A stretch of DNA of 64,000 nt from Arabiibacter massiliensis (GCF_900169505.1 NZ_LT827021.1:2697400-2761399); one strand, 5' to 3'. Positions 43,401 through 52,235 are shown, numbered from the stretch's first letter. Translations and numbers: made by a program. The notes: generated from the letters alone by a model not told the origin.

Positions 43401-43831
43401 TGCGCAAGCGGGCCTGGGAGCGCGGCCAGATGACGGTGGAGCTCGCGGTAGCGTTCCCCGTGCTCGTCGCCGTGGCCGTAGTGGCGGTGAACGCGCTTCT
43501 CTTCCTTTCGGAATGCGGCGCGTTCGACAACGCGTTTCGCGAGGCGGTGCGCGTCCATGCGACGTCTCCGGCCTACGGGCAGGGGATCGAGCAGGGCGCG
43601 GCCCAGGTCGAGTCGTCGCTCGGCGCCGCTTTCGACCGGGATTTCGAGCGGGTGTCGGTGGCCGTGCGCGGCGGCGAGGGCGGCCATGTCGTCTTTGAGG
43701 GCACGCTCGAGCTTTCGCCCACGCTGTTCGGGCTGGGGCTCAAGCAGGAGGTGTTCGGCGTGGCGCTGCCTTCGCTCGCGCATCGAACGGAGATGGCGGT
43801 CGACTGCTACAAGCCGGGGGTGCTCCTGTGA
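43391..43831 (+). CDS. TadE-like pseudopilin
   Basis: 146 residues. Starts MGVMRKRAWERGQMTVELAV and continues into a hydrophobic helix; pilin-type Glu follows the Gly-Gln. It then has an exported domain with C42 approximately (SECGAF) and a C-terminal Cys. ATG 43400 is an alternative start. Overlaps both neighbours (10 nt and 4 nt). Confidence 0.8.
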   Translation: MGVMRKRAWERGQMTVELAVAFPVLVAVAVVAVNALLFLSECGAFDNAFREAVRVHATSPAYGQGIEQGAAQVESSLGAAFDRDFERVSVAVRGGEGGHVVFEGTLELSPTLFGLGLKQEVFGVALPSLAHRTEMAVDCYKPGVLL

Positions 43832-44322
43832 GCGCGTCCGGGCGGGCCGGCCCGGCAGGCGGGTGGAGGCCGGCACGCGCATTCGTCCTGATCGCGCTTG
43901 CCGTCATCGCAGCCGTCGCGGCAGGCGAAGCGGGAAGGATCGCCTCCTCGGGCGTGCTGCGGGAGGCCGCGTCGCCGGCGCTCTGGGAAGCCGACGCAGC
44001 CGAGGGCGCAGCCGGGGAGGCGCTTCCCGAGGGCTTCGAAGAGGAGGCGCTCTCCCTTGCGAGGCGGACGGAGGCGCGCGTCGACGGCCGGGCGGGGATC
44101 GTGGGCTTCTCGACGGAGGAGGATGCGGCCGCGTCGTTCGCTGCCATCGCAGAGGAGCTTGCCGCGAAGGGGTGGGAGGGCGTGGAGAGCGGCGTGCCGT
44201 CGTGCGGGACGTTCGTAAAGGGGGAAGGGCGGCACAGGTGGCTGTTCGTCAGCTGCGTGCAGGTAGGAGGAGGCGCGAGCGTGGTCGTGCAATGCGGGGC
44301 GCCCGCAGATGAGAGGAGCTGA
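43828..44322 (+). CDS. Hypothetical exported or membrane-anchored protein of the Tad operon
   Basis: 164 residues from GTG 43828, overlapping the upstream stop. One N-terminal hydrophobic helix (AFVLIALAVIAAVAAGEAG, about 18-36), then a mixed alpha/beta domain with two cysteines (VPSCGTF and FVSCVQV) that might pair. No family recognised. Position inside the operon suggests a pilus-biogenesis role. Confidence 0.7.
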   Translation: MSASGRAGPAGGWRPARAFVLIALAVIAAVAAGEAGRIASSGVLREAASPALWEADAAEGAAGEALPEGFEEEALSLARRTEARVDGRAGIVGFSTEEDAAASFAAIAEELAAKGWEGVESGVPSCGTFVKGEGRHRWLFVSCVQVGGGASVVVQCGAPADERS

Positions 44323-44327
44323 GGTGC

Positions 44328-44777
44328 ATGGAAGATCGAAAAGAGAGGAAGCCGGCGGCCGTTTCGGGGCCCAAGCGGGAGGAGGGCGCGTCCCCGGCGC
44401 GCCGCAAGCCGACGAGGCGGCGCGCGGGAGGGGCTGGGAAGCGGCCGCAGGATCCGGCCGACGCGGCCGCCTTGCTGGAGATGGCGACGCGCCTATCGCG
44501 GAAGGGCCGGGGGCTGCTGTTCTCGCGGCCGGGCGACGCGTCGCTTCTGCTCGTGCCGTGCAACGACGTGCATACGGCGGGCATGGCGCATCGCATAGAC
44601 GTGGCGTTCGTCGACGAGGCCGGGGGCGTGCTCGCGTCCTATCGCAACGTGGGCCCGTTTCGGCGGCTCCGCCACAAGGGAGCGGCCGCCGTGATCGAGC
44701 GGTTCTCGTCGTGCGCGACGCCGTGGTTCGAGGAGGGCGATCGCGTGGGCGTCGTCCCTATGAAGGAGGAGCGATGA
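44328..44777 (+). CDS. DUF192-domain protein
   Basis: 149 residues. Basic, disordered N-terminus (about 1-45), then a DUF192 fold: KGRGLLFSRPGDASLLLVPC, the hallmark HTAGMAHRIDVAFVDEAGGVLASY, and GVVP at the end. DUF192 proteins are small beta-barrels of unknown role, often exported in other bacteria. Here no signal peptide is visible. It lies 5 nt after the previous gene and overlaps the next by 4 nt, so it belongs to the pilus operon. Confidence 0.78.
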   Translation: MEDRKERKPAAVSGPKREEGASPARRKPTRRRAGGAGKRPQDPADAAALLEMATRLSRKGRGLLFSRPGDASLLLVPCNDVHTAGMAHRIDVAFVDEAGGVLASYRNVGPFRRLRHKGAAAVIERFSSCATPWFEEGDRVGVVPMKEER

Positions 44778-45295
44778 AAACCTGCCCGATCTGCCATGCG
44801 CGGGCGTTCGATGACGCCGAGGTGTGCTTCGGCTGCCTGCACCGCTTCGCGGACGAGCCGCGTCCCGTCCCGGTTCCCCGGCCGGCGCCGCCTGCGGGCG
44901 CGGCCCTCGAAGAGGGGCTGGCGAAGGTGCGGGAGGCTGCGCCGATCCGCGCGTCCGGCGCGCCCCGGCCGGCTCCCTGCCCGTTCCAGGGCGCGCGGGC
45001 CGTGCCGGAGACGGTGCACGCCGTTCCCGTCATGCGCGGGGAGCCGGCCGGGGCCGCGCGCATCGACGAGAGGGGGTGGGTCGTGCGCTTCGAGTTTCCG
45101 GGGTTCTCTCCCATCGAAGGGGCTTCCGGCTCGCCCGTGCGGACGGCCCGCATCGGGGACGCGGGGATCGAGGAGCTCGTCGTCAGCCTGAAGCCGAGCG
45201 CAGCCCCGGACGCCTCCGCCCATCCCGGCCGCGGCGTCCATGCGCGGGTGGAGGAGCGTCCGCGCCTCAGGGCGACGGCGGCGGAGGGGTCGTGA
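44774..45295 (+). CDS. Zinc-ribbon protein of the Tad operon
   Basis: 173 residues. N-terminal zinc ribbon with two CxxC pairs (MKTCPICHARAF and VCFGCLHRF, residues 4-7 and 19-22), a Pro/Ala linker, then a region with a beta-rich look (RGWVVRFEFPGFSPIEGA). No membrane helix. Family not recognised. Possibly a cytoplasmic scaffold or regulator for pilus assembly. AAGGAGGAG precedes the ATG. Confidence 0.7.
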   Translation: MKTCPICHARAFDDAEVCFGCLHRFADEPRPVPVPRPAPPAGAALEEGLAKVREAAPIRASGAPRPAPCPFQGARAVPETVHAVPVMRGEPAGAARIDERGWVVRFEFPGFSPIEGASGSPVRTARIGDAGIEELVVSLKPSAAPDASAHPGRGVHARVEERPRLRATAAEGS

Positions 45296-46167
45296 CGGCG
45301 GCGCTCGCGCTCGCCTACGCGGTGGCGGGCGGCGCGGCGGGGCGGCTCTTCGTCCCCTGGGCGGCGAACGCCCTGCTGAGGCGCTCCTACGAGCGGTCGG
45401 TGTCGTGGTGGTGGGATTCGTACGGCGCCTACCGGGCGTTTCGGGAGGAGCGCCCCGAACCGCTCGCGGGAGGGAGGGGCGAGGAGGGCGCGCTCGCGAT
45501 CTGGCGGGACGACGCGCTGGCGATGGCCCGCGCCGGGACGCTCGCCCGGGAACGGGTGCGCGCCTTGGCGGAGGCGGGCCTGAAGGCGGACGAGTCCGGC
45601 GCCGCCCGCAGCGAGGCCGAGCAGCGGGCGCGATGCGCGTTCGCGCCCGGGCCGTGGGGGCACGCCGCCTGCGCCCTCGGCTGCGCGGGGTGGTTCGGGG
45701 CGGCGGCCCTCTGCGGGCTGCCGGCGGCCGTCTGCGCGGCGCTCCTGGCGTGCGGGGCGGCCATGGCCGTGGCCGTGGCGTGCGATGTGCAGGCGCGCAT
45801 CATCCCGCTTGAGACGTGCCTGGCGCTGGCCGTCGGCGGCGCGGCGTTTCAGCTCGGGACGGGAGGCGTGCGCGCCCTCGCCGCAGGCGCCCTGATCGCG
45901 GCGGTCGTGGTAGCGGGCTGCGCGGCGGCGAACCGGCTGCTCGGACGAGGCGGGGGCGTTCCCGTGGGCCATGGCGACGTGCGGTGCATGGCGGCGCTCT
46001 CGCTTGCCAGCGGGCCGGCCGCGCCGTTCGGGCTTCTCGTCTGCTACGGGTGCGCGGCGGCGTTCTCGCTCGCGGGGTTGGCGGCGGGAAGGCTCGCATG
46101 GAGGGGAGGAATCCCCATGGCGCCGTTCCTGGCGCTATGGCTGGCCGTTGTACCGGTATGCGCCTGA
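45292..46167 (+). CDS. tadV: Prepilin peptidase, A24 aspartic protease family (TadV/CpaA-like)
   Basis: 291 residues from GTG 45292. The catalytic pair of aspartates is recognisable: D in AVACDVQARIIP and the GxGD-type GHGDVRCM late in the protein, among six or so hydrophobic helices. A cytoplasmic stretch of about 100 residues near the N-terminus has no obvious catalytic motif. It cleaves the leader of the Flp pilins and pseudopilins. The only peptidase of this type in the window, so it probably serves both Tad sets. Confidence 0.85.
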   Translation: MTAALALAYAVAGGAAGRLFVPWAANALLRRSYERSVSWWWDSYGAYRAFREERPEPLAGGRGEEGALAIWRDDALAMARAGTLARERVRALAEAGLKADESGAARSEAEQRARCAFAPGPWGHAACALGCAGWFGAAALCGLPAAVCAALLACGAAMAVAVACDVQARIIPLETCLALAVGGAAFQLGTGGVRALAAGALIAAVVVAGCAAANRLLGRGGGVPVGHGDVRCMAALSLASGPAAPFGLLVCYGCAAAFSLAGLAAGRLAWRGGIPMAPFLALWLAVVPVCA

Positions 46168-46256
46168 CGGGGCTGAGGCGCGCTTGCAAGGCGAAGGATC
46201 GTGGAAGGCCCGCCCTCCGAGCAGGGGGCGGGAAAGGCGAACGAAAGGAACGGATC

Positions 46257-46493
46257 ATGGAGAAGATCGGCGAGAGGGTCATGGGAGAGGCGGCCAAGCT
46301 GCGCGCGATAGTCGTGCGAGGCGAGGAAGAGGGCGGATCGGAGATCGTGCAGACGGTCATCGTGCTGGGCTTCGCGGTGGGGCTCGGGGCGGCGCTCATG
46401 GCGCTGCAAGGCAACATCGCGACCGTCATCAAGAGCGCCGGCACATCGATCGGGGAGATGTTCAGGTCGGTCACAGCCGGCCCTACGCTGTAA
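46257..46493 (+). CDS. Second Flp-like pilin, set 2
   Basis: 78 residues. Charged leader, then GGSEIVQTVIVLGFAVGLGAALMAL: a pilin-type hydrophobic helix preceded by Glu, but the usual Glu-Tyr pair is Glu-Ile, so it departs from the Flp consensus. The short C-terminal tail (IGEMFRSVTAGPTL) resembles Flp pilins in size. GAAAGGAACGG precedes the ATG. First gene of the second set, about 90 nt after the peptidase. Confidence 0.72.
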   Translation: MEKIGERVMGEAAKLRAIVVRGEEEGGSEIVQTVIVLGFAVGLGAALMALQGNIATVIKSAGTSIGEMFRSVTAGPTL

Positions 46494-46503
46494 GGAGGGC
46501 CGA

Positions 46504-47016
46504 ATGCTTCGACCCGCCTGCGGCGAGCGGGGAAGCAGCGTCGTGTCGTTTCTGCTGGCGCTGCCGATTCTGCTCGCATTCCTATTCGCGGTCGTGGATC
46601 TGGGGCGGTCGGTGTTCTTGGGCATGGCGCTCGAGGATGCGGCGCATGCGGCGTGTCGCGCCGTCTGCTCGGCCGGTTCCGGCGAAGCGGAGCAGACGGC
46701 GAGGGAGGCGGCGCTCGCGGCGTCCCCCTCGCTCGCTGCGGAGGGACTTCGGCTCGCGGTGGCCGCGCATGTGGGGGAGCTCGAGGAGGAGCCGTACGTG
46801 CACCGCCTCTACGACGCGGACGAAGGCGCGTTCGAGGAGCGGCCCTCGCGGACCGCCCGGCGTACGGTGCGCGTCGACCTGGAGCTGGAGGGGTCGTACC
46901 TGACTCCGGCAGGCGCCCTGATCGCCGTGGCGGAGGGGCGGGGCGACGGGGGGTTCGCATACGCGGCGTCGGCTGCAGGCGAGAGGGACGAGACGGTGGA
47001 AGGGGGAGCATGGTGA
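46504..47016 (+). CDS. TadE-like pseudopilin, set 2
   Basis: 170 residues. N-terminus GERGSSVVSFLLALPILLAFLFAVVDLG is pilin-like, though without the classical Glu at +5. An exported domain follows. Starts 10 nt after the pilin gene (AAGGAGGG upstream) and overlaps the next gene by 7 nt. Confidence 0.75.
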   Translation: MLRPACGERGSSVVSFLLALPILLAFLFAVVDLGRSVFLGMALEDAAHAACRAVCSAGSGEAEQTAREAALAASPSLAAEGLRLAVAAHVGELEEEPYVHRLYDADEGAFEERPSRTARRTVRVDLELEGSYLTPAGALIAVAEGRGDGGFAYAASAAGERDETVEGGAW

Positions 47017-47486
47017 GCGGCAAGGAGCAAGGCGGCGAGATCGTGCAGTTCGTGGTGGCGCTGCCGCTGCTTCTGCTCGTCGTGTTCTCCGTCATCCAGC
47101 TGGGCACCATGACGTTCGCCGCGAGCCGGCTCTCCTCGGAGATCACGCGCGCATGCCGGCAGCTCGACGTGTCCGGCTTGGAGCGGGCCGTCGACAAGGA
47201 GGGGTTCGTGAAGTCCGAGATACTCGGAGCGTCGTCGCAGCTGCGGGAGGCCGCGCTCCAAGTGAGCGACGTCCGATGGCGGCGCGAAGAACGGCGCAGC
47301 GCGGGCGATACGGGCGACGGGGCCCTTGAGGAGCGCACCGTCTCCGTGGCCCTCTCCTATCGCGTGCGCTACGAGCTGCCGTCGTTCGTGCAGGTACCGG
47401 GCCTGTCGGGCCAGGAGCTCTCGCGCGAGGTGAGGGCCGCTATCGTGGAGGGGCGCGTCGTCGAAGTGGAGGTGGATCGCCCATGA
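47010..47486 (+). CDS. TadE-like pseudopilin, set 2
   Basis: 158 residues. QGGEIVQFVVALPLLLLVVFSVIQLG at about 7-32 is the pilin-like helix, with the same GEIVQ sequence as the pilin at 46257. The exported domain has one cysteine (ACRQLD). Overlaps the next gene by 4 nt. Confidence 0.78.
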   Translation: MVSGKEQGGEIVQFVVALPLLLLVVFSVIQLGTMTFAASRLSSEITRACRQLDVSGLERAVDKEGFVKSEILGASSQLREAALQVSDVRWRREERRSAGDTGDGALEERTVSVALSYRVRYELPSFVQVPGLSGQELSREVRAAIVEGRVVEVEVDRP

Positions 47487-48118
47487 GGAAGAAAGGGCCC
47501 GGCCCAGGGGCGGCGGAGCGGGGGAATATGGCCCCGCTCGCCGTGGTGGCGTCGCTCGTGCTGTTCGCCGTCCTGGCCATCGCCGTCGACCAGGGGCTCG
47601 CCTCGGCGGCGAAGGCGCGGCAGGAGAACGCGCTCGACGACGCGCGGGCGGCGTGCATGGAGGCGTCCTTCGCCTTCAAAGCCAAGAACGCCGACGATCC
47701 GGGCCGCCTCGTTGCCGAGCGCGCGATCCGGGCCATCCGGGGCGCGGGCTGCGGCGGGCGGATAGAGGCGTGGTTCTACGAGGCTCCCGAGGGAGCCGTC
47801 CCCGCCGACGAGCGGCTCTGGGTGATCGGGTTGCAGGTGACGGAGGACCTCCCCACGGTGTTCGCGCGCGGATTCGGCGTCGAAGCCATCGCGGTCGCCT
47901 CGCATCGCGTGGTGGCGGCCGTGCCGTACGCCGAAGAGCGCGTGTGGCGGCCCAACGAGAGGATATGCGGGAGGTTCGAGCTGCCGGCGGGCGCGGGAGC
48001 GGGTGCTGCGGCGTTCACGCCGCTCGCCTCGCTCGACGAGTTTCCGGCAGAGATGGGCGAGCAGGCCCGCGCGGCCTTGTCGGCGGGATCGGAAGCGGAG
48101 GAAGGGAGGCTTTTATGA
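47483..48118 (+). CDS. TadG/TadE-like pilus-assembly protein, set 2
   Basis: 211 residues. N-terminal membrane helix MAPLAVVASLVLFAVLAIAVDQG (about 16-38) and the Tad-type KARQENALDDARAACMEA segment behind it, then an exported domain with cysteines (GAGCGGR, ERICGRF). ATG overlaps the upstream stop. Probably a minor pilin or anchor. Confidence 0.72.
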   Translation: MRKKGPGPGAAERGNMAPLAVVASLVLFAVLAIAVDQGLASAAKARQENALDDARAACMEASFAFKAKNADDPGRLVAERAIRAIRGAGCGGRIEAWFYEAPEGAVPADERLWVIGLQVTEDLPTVFARGFGVEAIAVASHRVVAAVPYAEERVWRPNERICGRFELPAGAGAGAAAFTPLASLDEFPAEMGEQARAALSAGSEAEEGRLL

Positions 48119-48993
48119 GGGGTGTCGGCGAAGGCGGGGGAGCCGCGCGGGGCGGAGGCTTCGCGGCGCGCGCCGCCCGAGGGGGAGGCACGGGCCAAGC
48201 GCGCCGCCCGCATGTCTCTGGCGCGGCGTCGGGCGCTTCCGGAACGCGAGCGGGGACGGGCGCCTCCTCTTCGGAGGACCGGCCTTCCCCTGTAGCGTCT
48301 CCGCAAGGGCGCGCGGCGGGCCGGGCGAAGGCGCTCGCCCTCGTCGCGGCCGCCTCGGTCGCGGTGGCCGTGGTATCCGTCGGGTACGGCACCTGGGCCG
48401 TCGCCTCCGCGCGGGCAGCCGAGGACGCGATCGCCTCCGGCATGGCGCCGACGGTCGTGGCCGCTTCGGCGATACCGGCGGGCGCGGTGGTGGCGGAGGA
48501 GTCGCTTTCGCTGGTGGACGTGCCGCGCGCGTTCCGCTCGGAGGGCGCGCTCGATGCGGGCGGAGCCGTCGTGGGCGGCAGGGCGACCGTGGACATACCC
48601 GCCGGGGCCCAGATAGTGGAGGGCTTCGTCGCGGGGGCGGGGCAGGGGGGTCGTCTGGCCGCCGCGCTGGAGGCCGGGCAGGAGGCCGTGACGGTGTCCG
48701 TGGATGCCGAGACGGGGCTTGCCGGCCAGGTCAGGCCCTATGACGCGGTGCGCGTCGTGGCCGCCGAGACGTCGGGGACGGGCGAGGCGCTGCTGCGGAC
48801 CGTCTGCGAGCGGGCGCTCGTGCTGTCGACGGGCTTCGGACAGGACGACCTGGCGGCCGCGACGGGCGCGATCACGCTGGCGGTGTCGCCCGAGGAGGCC
48901 GACGCCGTGCGGGAGGCCCAGTACGCGGGCAAGGTGAGCTTCGTGCTCGTGGCGCTCGCCGACGTCGCGGCGGAGGGGGAGTCCCATGGATAA
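48115..48993 (+). CDS. cpaB: Flp pilus assembly protein CpaB (SAF domain), set 2
   Basis: 292 residues. About 70 residues of Gly/Ala/Arg-rich cytoplasmic extension precede the membrane helix (ALALVAAASVAVAVVSVGYG, about 72-91), which is unusual compared with set 1. The SAF domain follows (MAPTVVAASAIPAGAVVAEESLSLVDVPRAF), then the RcpC part (EAVTVSVDAETGLAGQVRPYDAVRVV). Overlaps cpaF of set 2 by 8 nt. Confidence 0.82.
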   Translation: MRGVGEGGGAARGGGFAARAARGGGTGQARRPHVSGAASGASGTRAGTGASSSEDRPSPVASPQGRAAGRAKALALVAAASVAVAVVSVGYGTWAVASARAAEDAIASGMAPTVVAASAIPAGAVVAEESLSLVDVPRAFRSEGALDAGGAVVGGRATVDIPAGAQIVEGFVAGAGQGGRLAAALEAGQEAVTVSVDAETGLAGQVRPYDAVRVVAAETSGTGEALLRTVCERALVLSTGFGQDDLAAATGAITLAVSPEEADAVREAQYAGKVSFVLVALADVAAEGESHG

Positions 48994-50305
48994 GGCGCTC
49001 GAGCGCGCGCTCAAGACGGCGGTCCGGGAGGAGGCGTCGCTCAGGCTGCGGTCGGAGCAGGCCGATCCATCGAAGGTGGAGTCCCTCATCGGGGGCTTGG
49101 TGGGGCAGGTCGCCCTCGAGCTCGGCGTGGACCTGCGGCCCTACGAGGTGGAGCCGCTCGCCCGCTGCATCGTCGACGACTTCCTCCGCTACGGCCCCCT
49201 CCAGCCCCTGCTCGAAGATCCTTCCGTCACCGAGATCATGGTCAACGGGGGAGGCGTGGATGCGCGCGACCCCGCGCTGCCCTTCTTCGCGCCGGTCGTG
49301 TACGTGGAGCGCGCAGGGCTCATCGAGTACCGGCCCGATGTCGTCTTCGACGATGCCGACCACCTGCGCCGCATCATCAACAAGATCGCCGAGCAGGCGG
49401 GCATGCGCTGCGACGAGACGCACGCCATGGGATGCGCGATGCTGCCCGGGGGGCGGGCGCGCGCCACGTACGTGGTGCCGCCCATCGCCCCCGATGGCCC
49501 CGCGCTCAACCTGCGCACGTTCTCCGACGGCATGCTGGGGATGGAGGACCTGCTGGACGCGGGCGCGCTTCCCCCTGTCGTGGCCGAGTTCCTCTGCGCG
49601 GCGGTGCAGGCGCGCTGCCCCATCGTGGTGTCGGGCGGCACGGGATCGGGCAAGACCACGCTGCTCGGGGCGCTCTCCGGGTTCATCCCCGCAGGCGAGC
49701 GCGTCATCACGATCGAGGACACGCCCGAGCTGCGGCTGCGGGCGGCGCACGTCGAGCGGATGCAGACGCGCGAGGCCAACGTGGAGGGCGAGGGCGCGGT
49801 GAGCATGCGCGACCTCGTGGCCTTGTCGCTTCGCCGTCGGCCGGACCGCATCATCGTGGGGGAGTGCCGCGGTGCGGAGGCGTACGACATGCTGCAGGCC
49901 ATGCAGACCGACCACCCCGGATCCATGACCACCATCCATGCGAACGATCCGGCCAACGCCTTGAGCAGGCTGCGCACCATGGTGGGCTATGCCGACGGCG
50001 ACCTGAGCCGCGAGGTGGTGGCGCAGCAGATCGCGGAATCGCTGCAAGGGGGCCTCATCGTGCATGTCGAACGCCTACGCGACGGCACTCGCAAGGTGAC
50101 GAGCGTGGTGTCGGTCGACCCGTTGCCGGAGGGCGGCACCGTCATCCCGCGAGCGGAGCTGTTCTCCTTCGACATCGAGGGCGTGGACCCTGACGGTTGG
50201 ATCGTGGGCGCGTGGAGGTCGTGCGGGGTGCAGCCGCAGCGCATCAAGGAGAGGATGCGCGAGGCGGGAGTGCGCTTCGATCCGGCCTGGTTCTTCGGAA
50301 GCTGA
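48986..50305 (+). CDS. cpaF: Tad secretion ATPase CpaF/TadA, set 2
   Basis: 439 residues. N-terminal domain with RYGPLQPLLEDPSVTEIMVNGGG near 68-90, Walker A GGTGSGKT at 217-224, Asp box VITIEDTPELRL, Walker B PDRIIVGECRGAEAYDML and TTIHANDPANALSRL. Same family as the set 1 ATPase but clearly diverged, especially in the N-terminal 200 residues. Energises assembly together with the following TadB/TadC pair. Confidence 0.95.
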   Translation: MDKALERALKTAVREEASLRLRSEQADPSKVESLIGGLVGQVALELGVDLRPYEVEPLARCIVDDFLRYGPLQPLLEDPSVTEIMVNGGGVDARDPALPFFAPVVYVERAGLIEYRPDVVFDDADHLRRIINKIAEQAGMRCDETHAMGCAMLPGGRARATYVVPPIAPDGPALNLRTFSDGMLGMEDLLDAGALPPVVAEFLCAAVQARCPIVVSGGTGSGKTTLLGALSGFIPAGERVITIEDTPELRLRAAHVERMQTREANVEGEGAVSMRDLVALSLRRRPDRIIVGECRGAEAYDMLQAMQTDHPGSMTTIHANDPANALSRLRTMVGYADGDLSREVVAQQIAESLQGGLIVHVERLRDGTRKVTSVVSVDPLPEGGTVIPRAELFSFDIEGVDPDGWIVGAWRSCGVQPQRIKERMREAGVRFDPAWFFGS

Positions 50306-50317
50306 GGAGGCGAGTTC

Positions 50318-51298
50318 ATGGTTGCTGTCGGCGTGGTGATCCCGACGTTGCTGGTGGCGGCGGGCTGCGCGCTCGCGTTGCGGGCGTGGGTGCTGCTGCG
50401 GCAGGAGCGCGCCGCGCAGCGCGAGGAGGCGCTCGGCGATCGAGCTCTGTTCGATTCGGGGAGGGCTGCGGCGCTTGAGCGGGCCGAACGGGAACGCGCG
50501 AAGCGCCCGCGAGCCGCGAGGGGCGCCTCTTCCGGCCCGTCTCCCGCGGTTCGCGCGGCGAGGACGCTCGCCGCGGCCATCGTGGCGTTCGCGCTCGGAG
50601 CCGCTCTGACCGGCCGCCCGCTCGCCGGCGCCGTCATGGCCGCCGCGGTCGGCGCGGTCCTCGCGGGCCGCGAGGGCTCCGCGAGGAGGAAGAGGAAAGA
50701 GGAGTTCGACATGCAGTTCGTCCGGATGCTGCCGCAGCTCGCGGCGAGCGTTCGCAGCTCGCTCACCATCGAGCGGGCCCTGCGGCTCGCCTGCTCGCGC
50801 TCGGAGGATCCGCTGCGCGGCGAGCTGACGCGCGTCGTGGCCGATGTGACCTACGGCACCCCGCTCGCCACCTCGCTCGAGGACATGGCCCGGCGTACGG
50901 GAAGCCCCGACGTGAGGGCGCTCGCCTCGGCCACGAGGATGCAGCAGCGGTTCGGCGGGTCGGTGGCGCCGGTGCTCGACATGGTGGCCGCGCACGCGGG
51001 CGCGCGCCTGAAGGCATCGCGCGAGCTCAAGACGGAGCTGGCGGGCACGCGTCTCGCCAAGTGGTTCGTGGCGCTGTCCATGCCGGGCATCTTCCTCATC
51101 ATGTACGCGACGAACGCCGACTTCGCGCGCTTCTACGCCGCCGAGCCGCTCGGGTGGGCGGTGGCGGGCGCGGCCGCCGTGCTCGAGGTGGTCGGCCTTA
51201 TCGCCTGCCGCTCGATCACCGCCTTGGACGACCCGAGCTTGAGGCGCCCGCGCGGGATGCGCGGCACGCGGCCCGCCGCCGACGGAAAGGCGCGGTGA
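50318..51298 (+). CDS. tadB: Tad inner-membrane platform protein TadB, set 2
   Basis: 326 residues. N-terminal helix (VAVGVVIPTLLVAAGCALALRAW), a second hydrophobic region at about 85-115, T2SSF domain at about 130-245 (MQFVRMLPQLAASVRSSLTIERALRLA; RMQQRFGGSVAPVLDMVAAHAG) and two C-terminal helices. GAGGAGG precedes the ATG. Confidence 0.9.
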   Translation: MVAVGVVIPTLLVAAGCALALRAWVLLRQERAAQREEALGDRALFDSGRAAALERAERERAKRPRAARGASSGPSPAVRAARTLAAAIVAFALGAALTGRPLAGAVMAAAVGAVLAGREGSARRKRKEEFDMQFVRMLPQLAASVRSSLTIERALRLACSRSEDPLRGELTRVVADVTYGTPLATSLEDMARRTGSPDVRALASATRMQQRFGGSVAPVLDMVAAHAGARLKASRELKTELAGTRLAKWFVALSMPGIFLIMYATNADFARFYAAEPLGWAVAGAAAVLEVVGLIACRSITALDDPSLRRPRGMRGTRPAADGKAR

Positions 51299-51301
51299 GC
51301 G

Positions 51302-52225
51302 ATGGACGCTTCGACGATCATGCCTTTCGCGCTCGCTGCGGCGGCGCTGCTCGCTGGGCTCGCGGTCTACGACGTTCTGGCGCGCTACGCGGCACCGCCC
51401 TCGCGGCTCGCGTCCGCGCCGAGCGCCCCGCAGCGGCGCGAAGGGCCCTCGCGCGCCGGCGGCCTCACGAAACGCGCACTGGATGCCGTCTCGGCGACGC
51501 TCGAGCGCGTCGCCCCCTTCGCACGCGCCGAGGCCGATGCGTGCCGTGAGCAGCTGGCCCGCTCCGGCGTGCCGTTGCTTCCCGAAACCTGGAGGAGCCT
51601 GCGCGTGCTATCCGCGGCGGGATGCGCGGCATGCGCGTTTCTGGCGGCGGCCTCGCTGCGCCCGGCACCGGCGCCCGAGGCGGCTGCGGCGCTCGGCTTG
51701 GGAGCCTTCCTCGGATGGAAGCTTCCGCAGGTCGAGCTTGCCCGGCGGGAGAAGAGGCGCCGCCGCGCCATCGAGGCGAGCCTACCCGACGCCATGGAGC
51801 TGCTTGCCATCGCCATCGCCGCGGGATCTCCGCTCGAGCAGTGTTTCAGAGAGGTCGCGGCAAGCATCGATGGAGCGCTCTCGGAGGAGCTTCTCCTCGT
51901 CGACCAGGAGGTGAACCTGCTCGGACATGCGCGCGAGACGGCGCTCGAGAACCTTGCCGAGCGATGCCGCAGCCATGACGTGGGGGCGTTCGCCGCGCAG
52001 CTGATCCAGGCGGTCAACCAGGGGTCGTCCGTCGCCGAGGGCCTCACGGCCCAAGCCGCGCTCGCGCGCGAGACGGCCCAGGCCGCCGTGCTCGAGCGCA
52101 TCAGGAAGATGCCGACGAAGCTCGACATCGTGCTGTCCGCATGCTTCCTGCCGCCGACGGTGGCCCTCGTCGTAGTGCCGACCGTGGTCGACCTGCTCCA
52201 TTTCCTGAACGACACGATGGCGTGA
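51302..52225 (+). CDS. tadC: Tad inner-membrane platform protein TadC, set 2
   Basis: 307 residues. N-terminal helix, a hydrophobic pair at about 98-140, T2SSF domain at about 155-275 (PDAMELLAIAIAAGSPLEQCFREVAASID; AAQLIQAVNQGSSVAEGLTAQAAL) and a C-terminal helix (VLSACFLPPTVALVVVPTVVDLL). Starts 4 nt after the tadB stop. Confidence 0.88.
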   Translation: MDASTIMPFALAAAALLAGLAVYDVLARYAAPPSRLASAPSAPQRREGPSRAGGLTKRALDAVSATLERVAPFARAEADACREQLARSGVPLLPETWRSLRVLSAAGCAACAFLAAASLRPAPAPEAAAALGLGAFLGWKLPQVELARREKRRRRAIEASLPDAMELLAIAIAAGSPLEQCFREVAASIDGALSEELLLVDQEVNLLGHARETALENLAERCRSHDVGAFAAQLIQAVNQGSSVAEGLTAQAALARETAQAAVLERIRKMPTKLDIVLSACFLPPTVALVVVPTVVDLLHFLNDTMA

Positions 52226-52235
52226 GGAGGACCTG

